A stretch of 64,000 nucleotides of DNA from Noviherbaspirillum sp. Root189 (GCF_001428545.1 NZ_LMHZ01000006.1:1-64000), one strand, 5' to 3'. Numbered from the stretch's first letter, positions 9,311 to 19,553 are shown. Notes: generated by a model from the sequence alone, not told the origin. Made by a program: numbers and translations.

Positions 9311-10372
9311 ATGTCCGAACTCGATCTGTCCGCTATTGGTTACGCCGCTCGCCAGCTGGAAGCCGGCGAGCTGGTCGCTTTTCCAACAGAGACTGTCTAC
9401 GGCCTCGGAGCCGACGCGGAAAACCCCGCGGCGGTAGCGAAGATCTATGCCGCCAAGGGGCGTCCGTCCAACCATCCGGTGATCGTGCACCTGGCGCCCG
9501 GTGCCGATATCGGCTACTGGACGACCGAGGTTCCGGAACAGGCGCGCCAGCTCATCGACGCCTTCTGGCCCGGACCGTTGACCTTGATTCTCAAACGCGC
9601 CGCTCACATTCCCGATGCCGTCTCCGGCGGTCAGGATTCGGTAGGGGTACGCTGTCCTTCGCATCCCGTCGCACAGGCATTGTTGCGCGCATTCAAGGGC
9701 GGCAAAGGCGGTGTCGCTGCGCCTTCGGCGAACAAGTTCGGTCACGTCAGTCCAACGACCGCTCAGCATGTGCGTGACGAATTCGCTAGCGATGCCGATC
9801 AGGATAAGGCTGGTCCACTGGCCTGCGTACTGGATGGTGGTCAGAGCGATGTCGGCATCGAGTCGACCATCGTCGACCTGACCCGCATGGCCACGCATGG
9901 ACCTGTGCTGCTGCGGCCTGGTCACATCAGCGCTTCGGACATTGCGCGTGTCATCGGCATCGAGCCCAAGCAACCCGATGCCGCAGCGCCGCGCGCTTCC
10001 GGCACGCTGGAAGCGCACTACGCGCCGAGTACGCCGGTCGCCCTGGTTCTGTCGAAGGATCTTGCCGATACGGTAGTCAGTCTCTCCGCACACGGAAAAT
10101 CAGTTTCCATCATCTGTCACAGTGCAGGCGGTGCATTTCAGGCGGCACATCCCAAGGCTGTATTGCGCCTGCCCGCGACGCCCGATGGCTATGCGTATGA
10201 CCTGTATGCGGCATTGCGTTCCGCCGACGCGGTACACGCCGACATCATCCTGGTCGAGGCGCCACCGGTTGAACCCGCATGGCAAGGCGTCAATGACCGT
10301 TTGCGCCGTGCTGCATACGACTCTTCCGGCATCCTGTCGCGCCTATTGAACACCACGGACCGAACGAACTGA
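9311..10372 (+). CDS. L-threonylcarbamoyladenylate synthase (Sua5/YwlC type)
   Basis: A 353-residue protein with an N-terminal YrdC domain (FPTETVYGLGADA, KGRPSNHPVIVH, APSANKFGHVSPT) and a C-terminal Sua5 domain. The family makes threonylcarbamoyl-AMP from threonine, bicarbonate and ATP, the first step of the t6A37 modification in ANN-decoding tRNAs. The ATG at 9311 (MSELDLS) sits 16 bases after purK and gives the family length. It is probably the last gene of the pur operon. A partner in the wider pathway, tcdA, is also in this window. Confidence 0.92.
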   Translation: MSELDLSAIGYAARQLEAGELVAFPTETVYGLGADAENPAAVAKIYAAKGRPSNHPVIVHLAPGADIGYWTTEVPEQARQLIDAFWPGPLTLILKRAAHIPDAVSGGQDSVGVRCPSHPVAQALLRAFKGGKGGVAAPSANKFGHVSPTTAQHVRDEFASDADQDKAGPLACVLDGGQSDVGIESTIVDLTRMATHGPVLLRPGHISASDIARVIGIEPKQPDAAAPRASGTLEAHYAPSTPVALVLSKDLADTVVSLSAHGKSVSIICHSAGGAFQAAHPKAVLRLPATPDGYAYDLYAALRSADAVHADIILVEAPPVEPAWQGVNDRLRRAAYDSSGILSRLLNTTDRTN

Positions 10373-10519
10373 ATATAGAGTAGAACGCCCGGCAATTCGC
10401 TCCAGTACTCCGCCGCAAAAATTCAATTGCAATTCAGGCAATAAAAGCATTTCCCTGTGACATAATGTTTGGCGGAAATTTATTCCGCTTTACATGACTT
10501 CACCACACAGGATTTGCTC

Positions 10520-13500
10520 ATGCGCGCGAAAATCGCCGGCATCGCCATTGTTCTGATTGCATTTTTCGCGGCCGTCTATTGGTATGTCGCGCATCGACAG
10601 GCGGACGGCGAGTCGGCCATCGATCCCAATGCCGCCTTTGTTCTTGTCGACGCCGCAGATCGCAGCTTTGACGGCGCGCCGGCAATCGCACTGACCTTCA
10701 GTCTTCCACTCGATAGTGGAAAGACCTACGACAAGTACCTGCGACTATTCGAAATGCCAGGGAAAGTCGAGGGTGCGCCCACGCAACATACCGACGACGA
10801 GGAAGAAGACGGCCGCGGCTCCAGGGCCAAGACTTCGGTGGTAAGCACTGCACCGGCCGATACCGATACCCGGGACGGAAAAGTCGTGTCCGGCGCCTGG
10901 ATCGTCGGCGAAAACCCTCGCCTGCTGTACTTTCCGCATATCAAACCGCAGACACGCTATGTCGTACAGGTATTGGTCGACCTGCCGGCCCGCAACGGCA
11001 AGAAGCTGGCAGCCGAATCCCGCTACTCCATCGTTTCCGCGCCGGTCTCCCCCGCGTATTACTTCGCCAGCAATGGCATGGTCCTGCCGGCGAAGCAGAA
11101 TGGCGGCGTGCCGGTGGTGACGGTCAATGTGCCCGAAGTCGATGTTCAGTTCCTGCGCGTGAAAAGCGACCAGCTTCCGCGCTTTCTCGACCGCGTCATC
11201 AGCGGCGCGCCGAAAAAGAAGGAAGTCGTCGAAGCGAATGAAGAAGACGGCGAGCAGAATGAAGACGACTGGCGCCGCAGTTCGCTGCGCGGCGCGGTCC
11301 AGAACTACCAGCTGGATGATTTGCGCAACATGACGGAAAGCGTCTACATGGGCCGCTTCCTGACCGAGCAGAAACCCAACCGCCGCAGCGTCACCTACCT
11401 GTCCGTGGAAGACATCAAGGAGCTCAAGGAGCCGGGCGTGTACGTCGCCGTGATGAGCCAGCCGGGCAGGTTCCGTTATGAATATCAGACTACGTACTTT
11501 TACGTCAGTGATCTCGGCCTTCATTTACGCATGTTCGACAAGGGCGGCGACGCCTTCGTCAGTTCGCTCACGACAGGCAAGCCGGTCAAGGCGGTCGAAA
11601 TCACCTGGATCGACGAACAAGGCAAGGTTTTGGCGCGCGCCGAGACCGACGGCGATGGCCATGCCGGATTTGCCGAGCGGCCGAAGAACGCACGGGTGGT
11701 CATGGCGCGCAGCGATAACCAGGTGTCTCTGCTGGCCTTGAAGGAACCCGCGCTTGACCTGTCGGAATACGATGTCACCGGCGCGCCATTCAAGCCGACA
11801 AGACTGTTTGCCTACTCCGGTCGCAACCTGTACCGGCCCGGTGAAAGTTTTGACCTCTCTGTGCTTGCGCGGGATGCCGATGGACGCCCGGTGCCGGCAC
11901 AGCCGATCCAGGCCGTGCTGAAACGACCCGATGGCAAGAGCCAGTTCACCGCGACCTGGCGGCCCGACAGCCGGTTTGCCGGCTATTACGTCAAGCGCCT
12001 CGATCTGCCGGCCGATGCGCCGACCGGGTTCTGGACGCTGGAACTGCGCAGCGACCCGGCCGACAAGGTGCCGGGAACCGTATTTCGTTTCGGTGTCGAG
12101 GAATTCCTGCCCGAGCGCATGAAGCTCGATCTGAGCACAACACAAGCCACGCTGACACCGGACCAGCCGATGGTCGTTGCCGTGCAGGGCAGCTACCTGT
12201 ATGGCGCACCAGCGGCGGGTAATCGCCTGCTTGGCGTTGCACAGTTCGAGCGCAACAAGAATCCCCTGGCTAAACAATTCCCCGGATTCGAGTTCGGCGA
12301 TGTTGGCGACGACGACGCGAAGACGCGCAAGGAAATCGAGGAGCAGTCGCTTGACGACAAGGGCATCGCCGAAACCAGCATCGACCTGTCGCCGATCGGG
12401 AAACGCCGTTCACCGTTCACGGTACGCGCAACCATGAGCTTGCTGGAAACCGGTGGCCGCCCGGTGGTGCGCAGTATCGATCGCGTCGTCTGGCCGGGTG
12501 CGGCGCTGGTTGGTGTGCGCCCCTTGTTCACAGGCGACTACGCCGCCGAAAACAGCCCGGTGGAATTCGAAGTGGTGCGTGCGGATCGCGACGGCAAGAT
12601 CGTGCCGGCAGCCGCGATGCCAGTCCGCCTGTTCCGCGAAAACCGCGATTACTACTGGCGTTTCGATGACCAGCGCGGCTGGAATTCCGGCTTCACCGAA
12701 ACCGATGAGCTGGTCGAAACCGCGTCGGTCAGCGTGCCTGCCGGCGGCCGTGGCAAGTTGCGCGTTCCGGTGCGCTATGGCCGGTATCGCGTGGAGATTT
12801 CGGACCCGGAAACCGGGCTGCTGAACGTCTACCGTTTTTATGCGGGATGGAGCGCGCGGACCGACGAAACCCAGGGCGTGCGTCCTGATCGCGTCGCCCT
12901 CAAGCTGGACAAGGCTGCCTATCGCGATGGCGATACGGCAACCCTTACCATCACGCCCCCGCACTCGGGCGATGCGCTGGTATCCGTCGAAGGCGATCGT
13001 ACCTTGTGGTTCAAGCGTATTGCGGTATCCGGCAATAGCGCGACGGTGGATATCCCGCTCAATCGCGACTGGAAACGTCATGATCTCTACGTTTCCGTCA
13101 TGGTACTCAGGCCGGGCAACCAGGGTGATCGTGTCACGCCTGCGCGCGCACTGGGCATGCTTCATTTGCCGCTTGAACGCGCGGACCGCAAGATGGATGT
13201 CTCGCTCGAGGCGCCACAGAAAGTTCGACCGGAAACCACCGTCAAGGTCAAGGTGAAAGCGCCTGATGCCAAGGGACAGAAGGCGTTCGTGACACTGTCG
13301 GCAGTCGATGTCGGTATTCTCAACATCACCAGGTTCGCGTCGCCCGATCCGCACGGCTACTTCTTTGGCAAGCTGCGTTACGGTGCAGACCAGCACGATA
13401 TCTACGGTCGCCTGATTGAAAAAATGCAGGGCCAGAAAGGCAAGCTCAAGTTCGGCGGCGACAATACACCGAAGACGACGCGCAGTCTGCCGAAGAAGGT

Positions 13501-15634
13501 CAGGCTGGTCGACTTGTTCAGCGGACCGGTACTGCTGAACGATCAGGGTGAGGCCGAGATTCCACTGGCGTTGCCCGACTTCAATGGCACGCTACGGCTG
13601 ATGGCGGTTGTCGCTGCACCTGAGCGTTTCGGTAGCAAGGATGCGGAAATGACGGTGGCTGCACCGCTCGTTGCCGAGCTGGCGACACCGCGCTTTTTGT
13701 CCTTTGGCGACACCGCCGTGATCGCGCTCGACCTGCACAATCTGTCCGGCGCGCAGCAGCAATTGAAGCTTGCAGTCAGCGGCGGCGAGGGTATCGGCGT
13801 GCAGGAAGCCGATCGTACCTTGACCCTGAAAGACCAGGAAAAGCGCACCTTGCGTTTCCCGGTCGAGGCGCGCGCGGTACCCGGGCTGCACACGGTTACC
13901 GTCAAGGTCGTCGGCGAACAGCTCAAGCTGGAGCGCAGCTTCCCGCTGATGGTACAGCCGACCACGCCGCAGCAGCAGTTCATTCAGCGCTACAGCATCA
14001 AGCCGGGCGAAACGCTCGACATCAAGGAAGCCGAACTGTCCGGGTTGCATCGCGGCTCCTTGCTCGCGCATGTCGTCGTGTCGAACAAGGCGCCGATCGA
14101 TATCCGTTCCGCCATCCAGGGCTTGCTGACCTATCCCTACGGTTGCGCGGAGCAGACCACCAGTACCGCTTATCCGCATGTCTTCATCGATGAAGACGCC
14201 GCCCGCCGTTTCGGCCTGAAACCCACTACCCGCGAAAAGCGTGCCGAGATGCTGGACCAGGCGATTGCCCGACTCGGCGCCATGCAGGCGCCGAACGGCG
14301 GTTTCGCACTGTGGGGCAACATGTCGGAGTACGAATACTGGTTATCCGCCTATGTCACCAGCTTCCTGCAAGACGCGCGAGAACAAGGCTTTGGCGTGCC
14401 GGATGCCATGATTAACAAGGCAATGGACTTCCTCTTGCGCGGTCTGCAGGAAGGTGTGTCGCGGTTGCCGGCCAATATGCCCGCAAGCACATCGGCGGCA
14501 GCAAATAGCGGCTTGTGGCAGGAAGACCGGCAGCGCGACAACGGCCGCTATGGCGTACTTGCCTACGGCGCCTACGTGCTCGCCCGCGACAAGAAGGCGC
14601 CGTTGTCCACCGTACGCCAGCTGCACGAGTTACGTGCGCAGGCACATTCCGGGTTGCCGCTGGTGCAGCTGGGATTGGCGCTCAAACTGATGGGCGATCA
14701 GGAAAAGAGCCATGTCGCCATTGCCGAAGGAGTGCGCAAGAACCGCGACAACGGTTACTGGTGGTGGGACTACGGCAGTGCGCTGCGTGACGCGGCGATG
14801 TCCTACGCCTTGCTGGAAAAGCACCAGGTTGCGGTCGATGGACGCGAGAACCTGATCGCCGTTGTCTCCGGTGAAATGGAAAAGCATCGCTACTACAGTA
14901 CGCAGGACAAGCTTGCATTGTTCCTGGTAGGGCGCACCTATGGCAATGACGCAGGTCCATGGACAGCAAGCCTGAGCGCAGGCGGCAGGGCGGAGGAGGT
15001 CAACAGCAGGAGCAGCCATTTCCGCGAACTGGCCCCGATGGAACTGGCAAACGGCATCAGTGTTGCCAATACGTACAAGGATCGCCTGTTCGTCGAACTC
15101 TCGCTGAGCGGCAATCCTGTCAGGCAACCAGCCGCGAAGTCGGATCCGATCGAACTCACACGTACGCTGCATGCGCCGGATGGCAGTGTGATTGCCGGCC
15201 GGGCGCTGAGGGTCGGAGAAAGCGTGTTGGTTCACCTCACCGTGAAATCGAAAACGACGATCGGCAACGGCATGGTGGTCGACCGTATTCCTGCCGGCCT
15301 TGAGATCGAGAACCTGAACATTGTGCAGGGTGAACAAATGGGTGCGGTCATGATCGCCAGTGTGAATCCGGCACAGGCCATGGCGGATCCGCGCATCAAG
15401 CATGTGGAATTCCGCGATGACCGTTTTATCGCCGCGGCCAGGCTGGACAGGAACGTGCTCAACCTTTTCTATCGCGCACGTGTCGTCACGCCGGGCAAGT
15501 TCATTGTGCCCGCACTCTATGCGGAAGACATGTATCGCCCCGCGCTGTATGGCTTGACTGGCGGCAGCGATACCTTGACGGTGGTGGATGCCAATGCCAA
15601 ACCCGCCGATAGTCCCGGGACGGGCGGCAAGTAA
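10520..15634 (+). CDS. Bacterial alpha-2-macroglobulin family protein (YfhM-like)
   Basis: A 1704-residue periplasmic protease-trap protein. The N terminus is a single hydrophobic anchor (IAGIAIVLIAFFAAVYWYVA) with no lipobox cysteine, so it is predicted to be held in the inner membrane. The centre has macroglobulin and MG2-type beta domains. The thioester motif GCAEQ is intact, with the reactive Cys at residue 1209, followed by an alpha-helical thioester domain (NGGFALWG). Two acidic inserts lie in the first 250 residues. The ATG at 10520 follows AGGA. The gene ends 6 bases before pbpC; this pairing is classic and suggests defence of the envelope when peptidoglycan is breached. Confidence 0.92.
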   Translation: MRAKIAGIAIVLIAFFAAVYWYVAHRQADGESAIDPNAAFVLVDAADRSFDGAPAIALTFSLPLDSGKTYDKYLRLFEMPGKVEGAPTQHTDDEEEDGRGSRAKTSVVSTAPADTDTRDGKVVSGAWIVGENPRLLYFPHIKPQTRYVVQVLVDLPARNGKKLAAESRYSIVSAPVSPAYYFASNGMVLPAKQNGGVPVVTVNVPEVDVQFLRVKSDQLPRFLDRVISGAPKKKEVVEANEEDGEQNEDDWRRSSLRGAVQNYQLDDLRNMTESVYMGRFLTEQKPNRRSVTYLSVEDIKELKEPGVYVAVMSQPGRFRYEYQTTYFYVSDLGLHLRMFDKGGDAFVSSLTTGKPVKAVEITWIDEQGKVLARAETDGDGHAGFAERPKNARVVMARSDNQVSLLALKEPALDLSEYDVTGAPFKPTRLFAYSGRNLYRPGESFDLSVLARDADGRPVPAQPIQAVLKRPDGKSQFTATWRPDSRFAGYYVKRLDLPADAPTGFWTLELRSDPADKVPGTVFRFGVEEFLPERMKLDLSTTQATLTPDQPMVVAVQGSYLYGAPAAGNRLLGVAQFERNKNPLAKQFPGFEFGDVGDDDAKTRKEIEEQSLDDKGIAETSIDLSPIGKRRSPFTVRATMSLLETGGRPVVRSIDRVVWPGAALVGVRPLFTGDYAAENSPVEFEVVRADRDGKIVPAAAMPVRLFRENRDYYWRFDDQRGWNSGFTETDELVETASVSVPAGGRGKLRVPVRYGRYRVEISDPETGLLNVYRFYAGWSARTDETQGVRPDRVALKLDKAAYRDGDTATLTITPPHSGDALVSVEGDRTLWFKRIAVSGNSATVDIPLNRDWKRHDLYVSVMVLRPGNQGDRVTPARALGMLHLPLERADRKMDVSLEAPQKVRPETTVKVKVKAPDAKGQKAFVTLSAVDVGILNITRFASPDPHGYFFGKLRYGADQHDIYGRLIEKMQGQKGKLKFGGDNTPKTTRSLPKKVRLVDLFSGPVLLNDQGEAEIPLALPDFNGTLRLMAVVAAPERFGSKDAEMTVAAPLVAELATPRFLSFGDTAVIALDLHNLSGAQQQLKLAVSGGEGIGVQEADRTLTLKDQEKRTLRFPVEARAVPGLHTVTVKVVGEQLKLERSFPLMVQPTTPQQQFIQRYSIKPGETLDIKEAELSGLHRGSLLAHVVVSNKAPIDIRSAIQGLLTYPYGCAEQTTSTAYPHVFIDEDAARRFGLKPTTREKRAEMLDQAIARLGAMQAPNGGFALWGNMSEYEYWLSAYVTSFLQDAREQGFGVPDAMINKAMDFLLRGLQEGVSRLPANMPASTSAAANSGLWQEDRQRDNGRYGVLAYGAYVLARDKKAPLSTVRQLHELRAQAHSGLPLVQLGLALKLMGDQEKSHVAIAEGVRKNRDNGYWWWDYGSALRDAAMSYALLEKHQVAVDGRENLIAVVSGEMEKHRYYSTQDKLALFLVGRTYGNDAGPWTASLSAGGRAEEVNSRSSHFRELAPMELANGISVANTYKDRLFVELSLSGNPVRQPAAKSDPIELTRTLHAPDGSVIAGRALRVGESVLVHLTVKSKTTIGNGMVVDRIPAGLEIENLNIVQGEQMGAVMIASVNPAQAMADPRIKHVEFRDDRFIAAARLDRNVLNLFYRARVVTPGKFIVPALYAEDMYRPALYGLTGGSDTLTVVDANAKPADSPGTGGK

Positions 15635-15640
15635 GCGTCA

Positions 15641-18004
15641 ATGAAAATGCGCTTGCGTGGCTGTCGCACATGTCGCCGGTGGTTGGTAGCGTTGGTGTGT
15701 CTTGCCGGCGTGTTCCTCATCCTTGACCGGATGTTTCCCTTGCCTGTACCTGGCAGGGATTCTCCGTATGCCTTGGTCGTGGTTGCACGTGACGGTACGC
15801 CGCTACGCGCATTTCCGGACAAGGATCATGTCTGGCGCCATCCGGTAGCACTCAATGAAGTATCGCCGCTGTACCTGCAGGCATTGATTACCTACGAGGA
15901 CCGGACCTTTTGGTGGCATCCGGGCGTCAATCCGTTTGCGCTGGTACGCGCCGGTTGGCAATGGTTGGCGCATGGACGCGTGATTTCCGGCGGATCGACG
16001 ATCACGATGCAGGTGGCACGCATACTTGAGCCGACGCCTCGCTCGGTGCGCGGCAAGCTGAAGCAGATTCTGCGTGCGCTGCAGATCGAATGCCATTATT
16101 CGAAGTCCGAGATTCTCACGCTCTACGTCAATTACGCGCCGATGGGTGGCGTGCTTGAAGGAGTCGAAGCCGCCAGCCGCGCCTATCTCGGCAAACCGTC
16201 AAACCGGCTTACCCATGCGGAAGCGGCGTTGCTGACGGTCTTGCCGCAGATGCCGTCCGTATTGCGGCCCGACCGTTATCCGCAGAAAGCGCAGGCGGCA
16301 CGCGACAAGGTATTGCACAGGCTGCAGGGGCGCTGGAGCGCAGAAGCCGTAGCGGATGCACTCACGGAACCCGTGATTGCGCAGATCGTCAGGGAGCCGC
16401 TGCTGGCACCGTTGCTGGCCCAACGGCTCAAGCGCAGCGCTGGTGATCGCGGCGATCGTAATAGCAATAGCAACCGCAACCGTATCGACACCACCATCGA
16501 CGTCAATGCCCAGGCGACCGTGGAAGGCTTGCTAGGCGATCGCGTTCGCATGCTGCCGCCGCGCGTGTCCCTTGCCGCGATGGTGATGGACAACGCGACA
16601 TTCGAGGTGCTGGCCTATGCGGGCTCGGCCGACTTCAGCGACAAGGAACGCTTTAGCCATGTCGACATGGTACGCGCGCCGCGTTCCCCGGGATCGACGC
16701 TGAAACCCTTCCTGTATGCGTTCGCCCTCGACGAGGGAATGATCCATTCGGAATCCCTGCTATCGGATACGCCGCAATCCTTTTCCGGTTACCAGCCGGG
16801 TAATTTCCAGCAGTCATTCAATGGGCCGGTCAGTGTTTCCGAATCCCTGGTCAAGTCGCTCAATGTCCCGGCGGTGGAAGTGCTGGAGCAGCTTGGTCCC
16901 GCACGCTTTGTCGCCATGCTCAGGCGCGGCGGGCTGAAGCTGGAATTTCCCCGTGGCGCGGAGCCTAACCTCAGCGTCATCCTCGGCGGCGGCGCCGCAC
17001 GCCTGGAAGACATGGTTGGCGCTTATGCGGCGTTGGCCCGCAAAGGCCTCGCCGGCACGCCGCGCTTTACGCCTGACGCACCACGCGTCGAGCAACGCAT
17101 GATGAGCGAAGGGGCGGCTTTCATCGTGCGCGACATTTTGGAAACCGGCGGTCCGGTCGGCAGGGCGGTGGAGGGCTTGGGTGCGTACCGCGGCATTGCC
17201 TGGAAAACTGGCACCAGCTTCGGATTTCGCGATGCATGGGCGATCGGCGTCAGCAACCGTTACACCATTGGTGTCTGGGTAGGTCGTCCGGACGGCACGC
17301 CGAATCCCGGATTCTTCGGTGCAAATGTTGCAGCGCCTTTGCTGGTCGATATCTTCAGCGCGCTGCCCGACGGGCGTACTCTTAGTCCTAATCCTGCACC
17401 GCCTGGCGTCAGCCAGGAAAAAATCTGCTGGCCGCTGGGCATGCGATTCGATGCCGTCAATCCACAGCTCTGTGCGGTGCAACGGACGGCGTGGATATTA
17501 AGCGGCACCACGCCACCCAGCTTTCCGGATCGGATGCGCAATGCAGCACCTGTACTGACCTACCATGTTGATTTGCAAAGCGGGTTGCGTGTCATGCCGG
17601 ACTGCTCGCACGGACCGGCCGAGCAGCGTCAGACGGCGCGTTGGCCTGCTTCGCTGGAGCCCTGGCTGGAGCCGGCCCTGCGACAACGTGTGCTGCCGCC
17701 CGAATGGGCGCCTGAATGCCGGGACGCCTATCGCCCTGATGGCGGCATCAGGATCGTTGGCCTTAGCGATGGGGAAATCATCCGGCGCGTGCCCGGCAAG
17801 ACCGATCCAAAAGCCAGGCTGGAAATTCGCGGCGCGCGCGGTGAATTGATGTGGATGCTGAACGGCCGTCTGCTGGGGCGCCTGTCCGGCACCGCAGTGC
17901 AAACCATTGCGTTTCCGGAAGCGGGGCGCTACGACATCACGGTGCTGGACGATTTCGGTCATTACGACAGGATCAGCGTGAGTGTGATGCCGGCGAGCGA
18001 ATAA
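15641..18004 (+). CDS. pbpC: Penicillin-binding protein 1C
   Basis: A 787-residue bifunctional peptidoglycan synthase. After a short cytoplasmic tail and one membrane anchor (residues 14-29) comes the glycosyltransferase domain, with the catalytic Glu in TYEDRTFWWHPG and GGSTITMQVAR. The transpeptidase domain has SPGSTLKP with the nucleophile at Ser352, SLNVP, and WKTGTSFG. The C-terminal 90 residues form the BiPBP_C domain typical of PBP1C. It starts 6 bases after the alpha-2-macroglobulin gene, so the two are one operon. Confidence 0.95.
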   Translation: MKMRLRGCRTCRRWLVALVCLAGVFLILDRMFPLPVPGRDSPYALVVVARDGTPLRAFPDKDHVWRHPVALNEVSPLYLQALITYEDRTFWWHPGVNPFALVRAGWQWLAHGRVISGGSTITMQVARILEPTPRSVRGKLKQILRALQIECHYSKSEILTLYVNYAPMGGVLEGVEAASRAYLGKPSNRLTHAEAALLTVLPQMPSVLRPDRYPQKAQAARDKVLHRLQGRWSAEAVADALTEPVIAQIVREPLLAPLLAQRLKRSAGDRGDRNSNSNRNRIDTTIDVNAQATVEGLLGDRVRMLPPRVSLAAMVMDNATFEVLAYAGSADFSDKERFSHVDMVRAPRSPGSTLKPFLYAFALDEGMIHSESLLSDTPQSFSGYQPGNFQQSFNGPVSVSESLVKSLNVPAVEVLEQLGPARFVAMLRRGGLKLEFPRGAEPNLSVILGGGAARLEDMVGAYAALARKGLAGTPRFTPDAPRVEQRMMSEGAAFIVRDILETGGPVGRAVEGLGAYRGIAWKTGTSFGFRDAWAIGVSNRYTIGVWVGRPDGTPNPGFFGANVAAPLLVDIFSALPDGRTLSPNPAPPGVSQEKICWPLGMRFDAVNPQLCAVQRTAWILSGTTPPSFPDRMRNAAPVLTYHVDLQSGLRVMPDCSHGPAEQRQTARWPASLEPWLEPALRQRVLPPEWAPECRDAYRPDGGIRIVGLSDGEIIRRVPGKTDPKARLEIRGARGELMWMLNGRLLGRLSGTAVQTIAFPEAGRYDITVLDDFGHYDRISVSVMPASE

Positions 18005-18077
18005 GCGCTCGCTACACACTGCACGCTCCGAAGAAAGCACGAACATACCTAATACCAATCCCAACCCATAACGCACC

Positions 18078-18195
18078 ATGAGATCGCGTCTTTTTTCAGG
18101 GGCGCCGAGCCGCCTGCCTGCGTTGCACTCGTCGTCAATAGCTCGCTATTGACTCCTCCTGCGCCTTGCCAGTCAAAAAAATCCATCGATCTCAT
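18078..18195. repeat. 118-bp palindromic repeat element
   Basis: The outer arms ATGAGATCG (18078-18086) and CGATCTCAT (18187-18195) are perfect inverted repeats. Next inside are a run of T (18091-18096) and a matching run of A (18175-18181). The apex is a perfect 8-bp hairpin, GTCAATAG (18134-18141), loop CTCG, CTATTGAC (18146-18153). The layout is that of a non-coding palindromic repeat (REP/MITE-like). It sits between convergent pbpC and the flavin reductase gene, ends 10 bases before the latter's stop codon, and may act as a bidirectional terminator. Confidence 0.65.
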
Positions 18196-18205
18196 TAAGC
18201 AGCGC

Positions 18206-18715
18206 TTAACGGGATGCCGTCGATACGAACTTTCCGCCATGGAAAACCAGTGCCGGCTTCGGTGTCACATCGCAACGCTCGACTTCACCGACGAAGATCA
18301 CATGGTCGCCCTCCGGATAGCGGCTGCGGTTGTGGCATTCAAACCATGCCGATACGCCTTTGAGAATCGGCAGACCCGTGTAGGACAACTCGAAGTCCAC
18401 GCCGTCAAAACGGTTGTCGATGCGCATCGCAAAGCGCTCGGCCAGCGCCGCCTGATTGCCAGCCAGGATGTTGATCACATAATGGGAGTTGCCTGTGAAA
18501 ACCGGCATGCTGCTGGCGCCCTGTGCAAGGCTCCACAATACCAGCGGCGGATCAAGAGAAACGGAATTGAAGGAACTGGCAGTCAGGCCGAGAAAAGTAC
18601 CGTCCGCCAGCCGGGTGGTGATCACCGTGACACCGGTGGCAAACTGCGACAAAGCCAGACGGAAATGGCGCGAATCGAACTCCGGCGGCCCCGCGCTTGA
18701 AGGTTGTTTAGACAT
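18206..18715 (-). CDS. Flavin reductase family protein (FMN-binding split barrel)
   Basis: A 169-residue member of the flavin reductase-like family that uses NAD(P)H to reduce FMN or FAD for partner monooxygenases. Typical blocks are FATGVTVITTR, GLTASSFNSVSLDPPLV, FVGEVE and LVFHGGKF near the C terminus. No monooxygenase gene is adjacent, so the physiological partner is unknown. It is convergent with pbpC across a palindromic repeat, and an HTH regulator gene lies 61 bases upstream of its start in the same direction. Confidence 0.85.
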   Translation of the reverse strand: MSKQPSSAGPPEFDSRHFRLALSQFATGVTVITTRLADGTFLGLTASSFNSVSLDPPLVLWSLAQGASSMPVFTGNSHYVINILAGNQAALAERFAMRIDNRFDGVDFELSYTGLPILKGVSAWFECHNRSRYPEGDHVIFVGEVERCDVTPKPALVFHGGKFVSTASR

Positions 18716-18776
18716 CGAAAATCCACTAAATATTGCCCATTATGCCTAAAAATACCTGGGCATGGCGACCGCTCCC

Positions 18777-19553
18777 CTACTTGCTGCGCACTGTACGCGT
18801 GGAAGGCGTGGGCGAAGGGGTCGGCTGCAGCAGGGTTTGGAAGGTTTCCGGCATCCATGGCCTTGCGGCCAGAAGAAAACTGATGGAGAACCGTTCTTCG
18901 AACGGTAGTCGTGCGTCCTCCTGGTGCCGCTGCGAAAATTCACGCGCCACTTGCTTCATGCGCTCCAGCAGCGCTGCGATCGACTGCTTCGACAGCATCA
19001 CATTGACCAGGCGAAGCATTTCGTTTTCATGGTCAAAACGCGACGCAAGGAAATCGCCATAGGCTTGTTCCCTGAAGTGCGTCTGGATGGGACCGTTCGG
19101 AATCCAGCGAAACGTCCGCGACACTAAAAGCTTGACCCGGTTATTCGGCAGCAGTTCAAGAAACCCGAGGCGGTCAAGGCGGACCAGATGCTTGACCACT
19201 TCCGCCTCGGTCAGCTGGTAAGTCTCAAGGATCTGCTCCACGGTAAGCTGGTTGAGGACCGACACCGCCACCACGAACAGCCGCGTGTTGCCGATGATTT
19301 CCCTTTCCTGCTCATGCGTGAGTTCGGATATCAGGCGCGATTCATCGTTCGCGCCCATCGTGATGTCACGGAAATCGATGCCGGTTGCCTGCAGGATTTC
19401 ATCCAGGCGCTGCAAGGTAAAGTTCTTGTGCGAGAACATCCGCTTGACGCTCGCTTCCGACATGCCGATACGTGCCGCCAGGTCGGCATAGGTAATTCCG
19501 CGTGCCTTGAGCTCGCGTTTGAGGGCATCGACGAGGGAAGTGGCCTGGAGCAT
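18777..19553 (-). CDS. XRE-type helix-turn-helix transcriptional regulator
   Basis: A 258-residue protein with an N-terminal helix-turn-helix (ITYADLAARIGMSEASVKRM, residues about 18-40). A long mainly helical domain follows that resembles winged or effector-sensing domains in proteobacterial XRE regulators (NQLTVEQILETYQLTEAEVV). The C-terminal tail is Pro/Thr-rich. The ATG at 19553 (MLQATSLVDAL) is chosen because the open frame upstream reads nothing like a protein domain. The target is unknown; the downstream flavin reductase and the divergent msrA are the nearest candidates. Confidence 0.78.
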   Translation of the reverse strand: MLQATSLVDALKRELKARGITYADLAARIGMSEASVKRMFSHKNFTLQRLDEILQATGIDFRDITMGANDESRLISELTHEQEREIIGNTRLFVVAVSVLNQLTVEQILETYQLTEAEVVKHLVRLDRLGFLELLPNNRVKLLVSRTFRWIPNGPIQTHFREQAYGDFLASRFDHENEMLRLVNVMLSKQSIAALLERMKQVAREFSQRHQEDARLPFEERFSISFLLAARPWMPETFQTLLQPTPSPTPSTRTVRSK

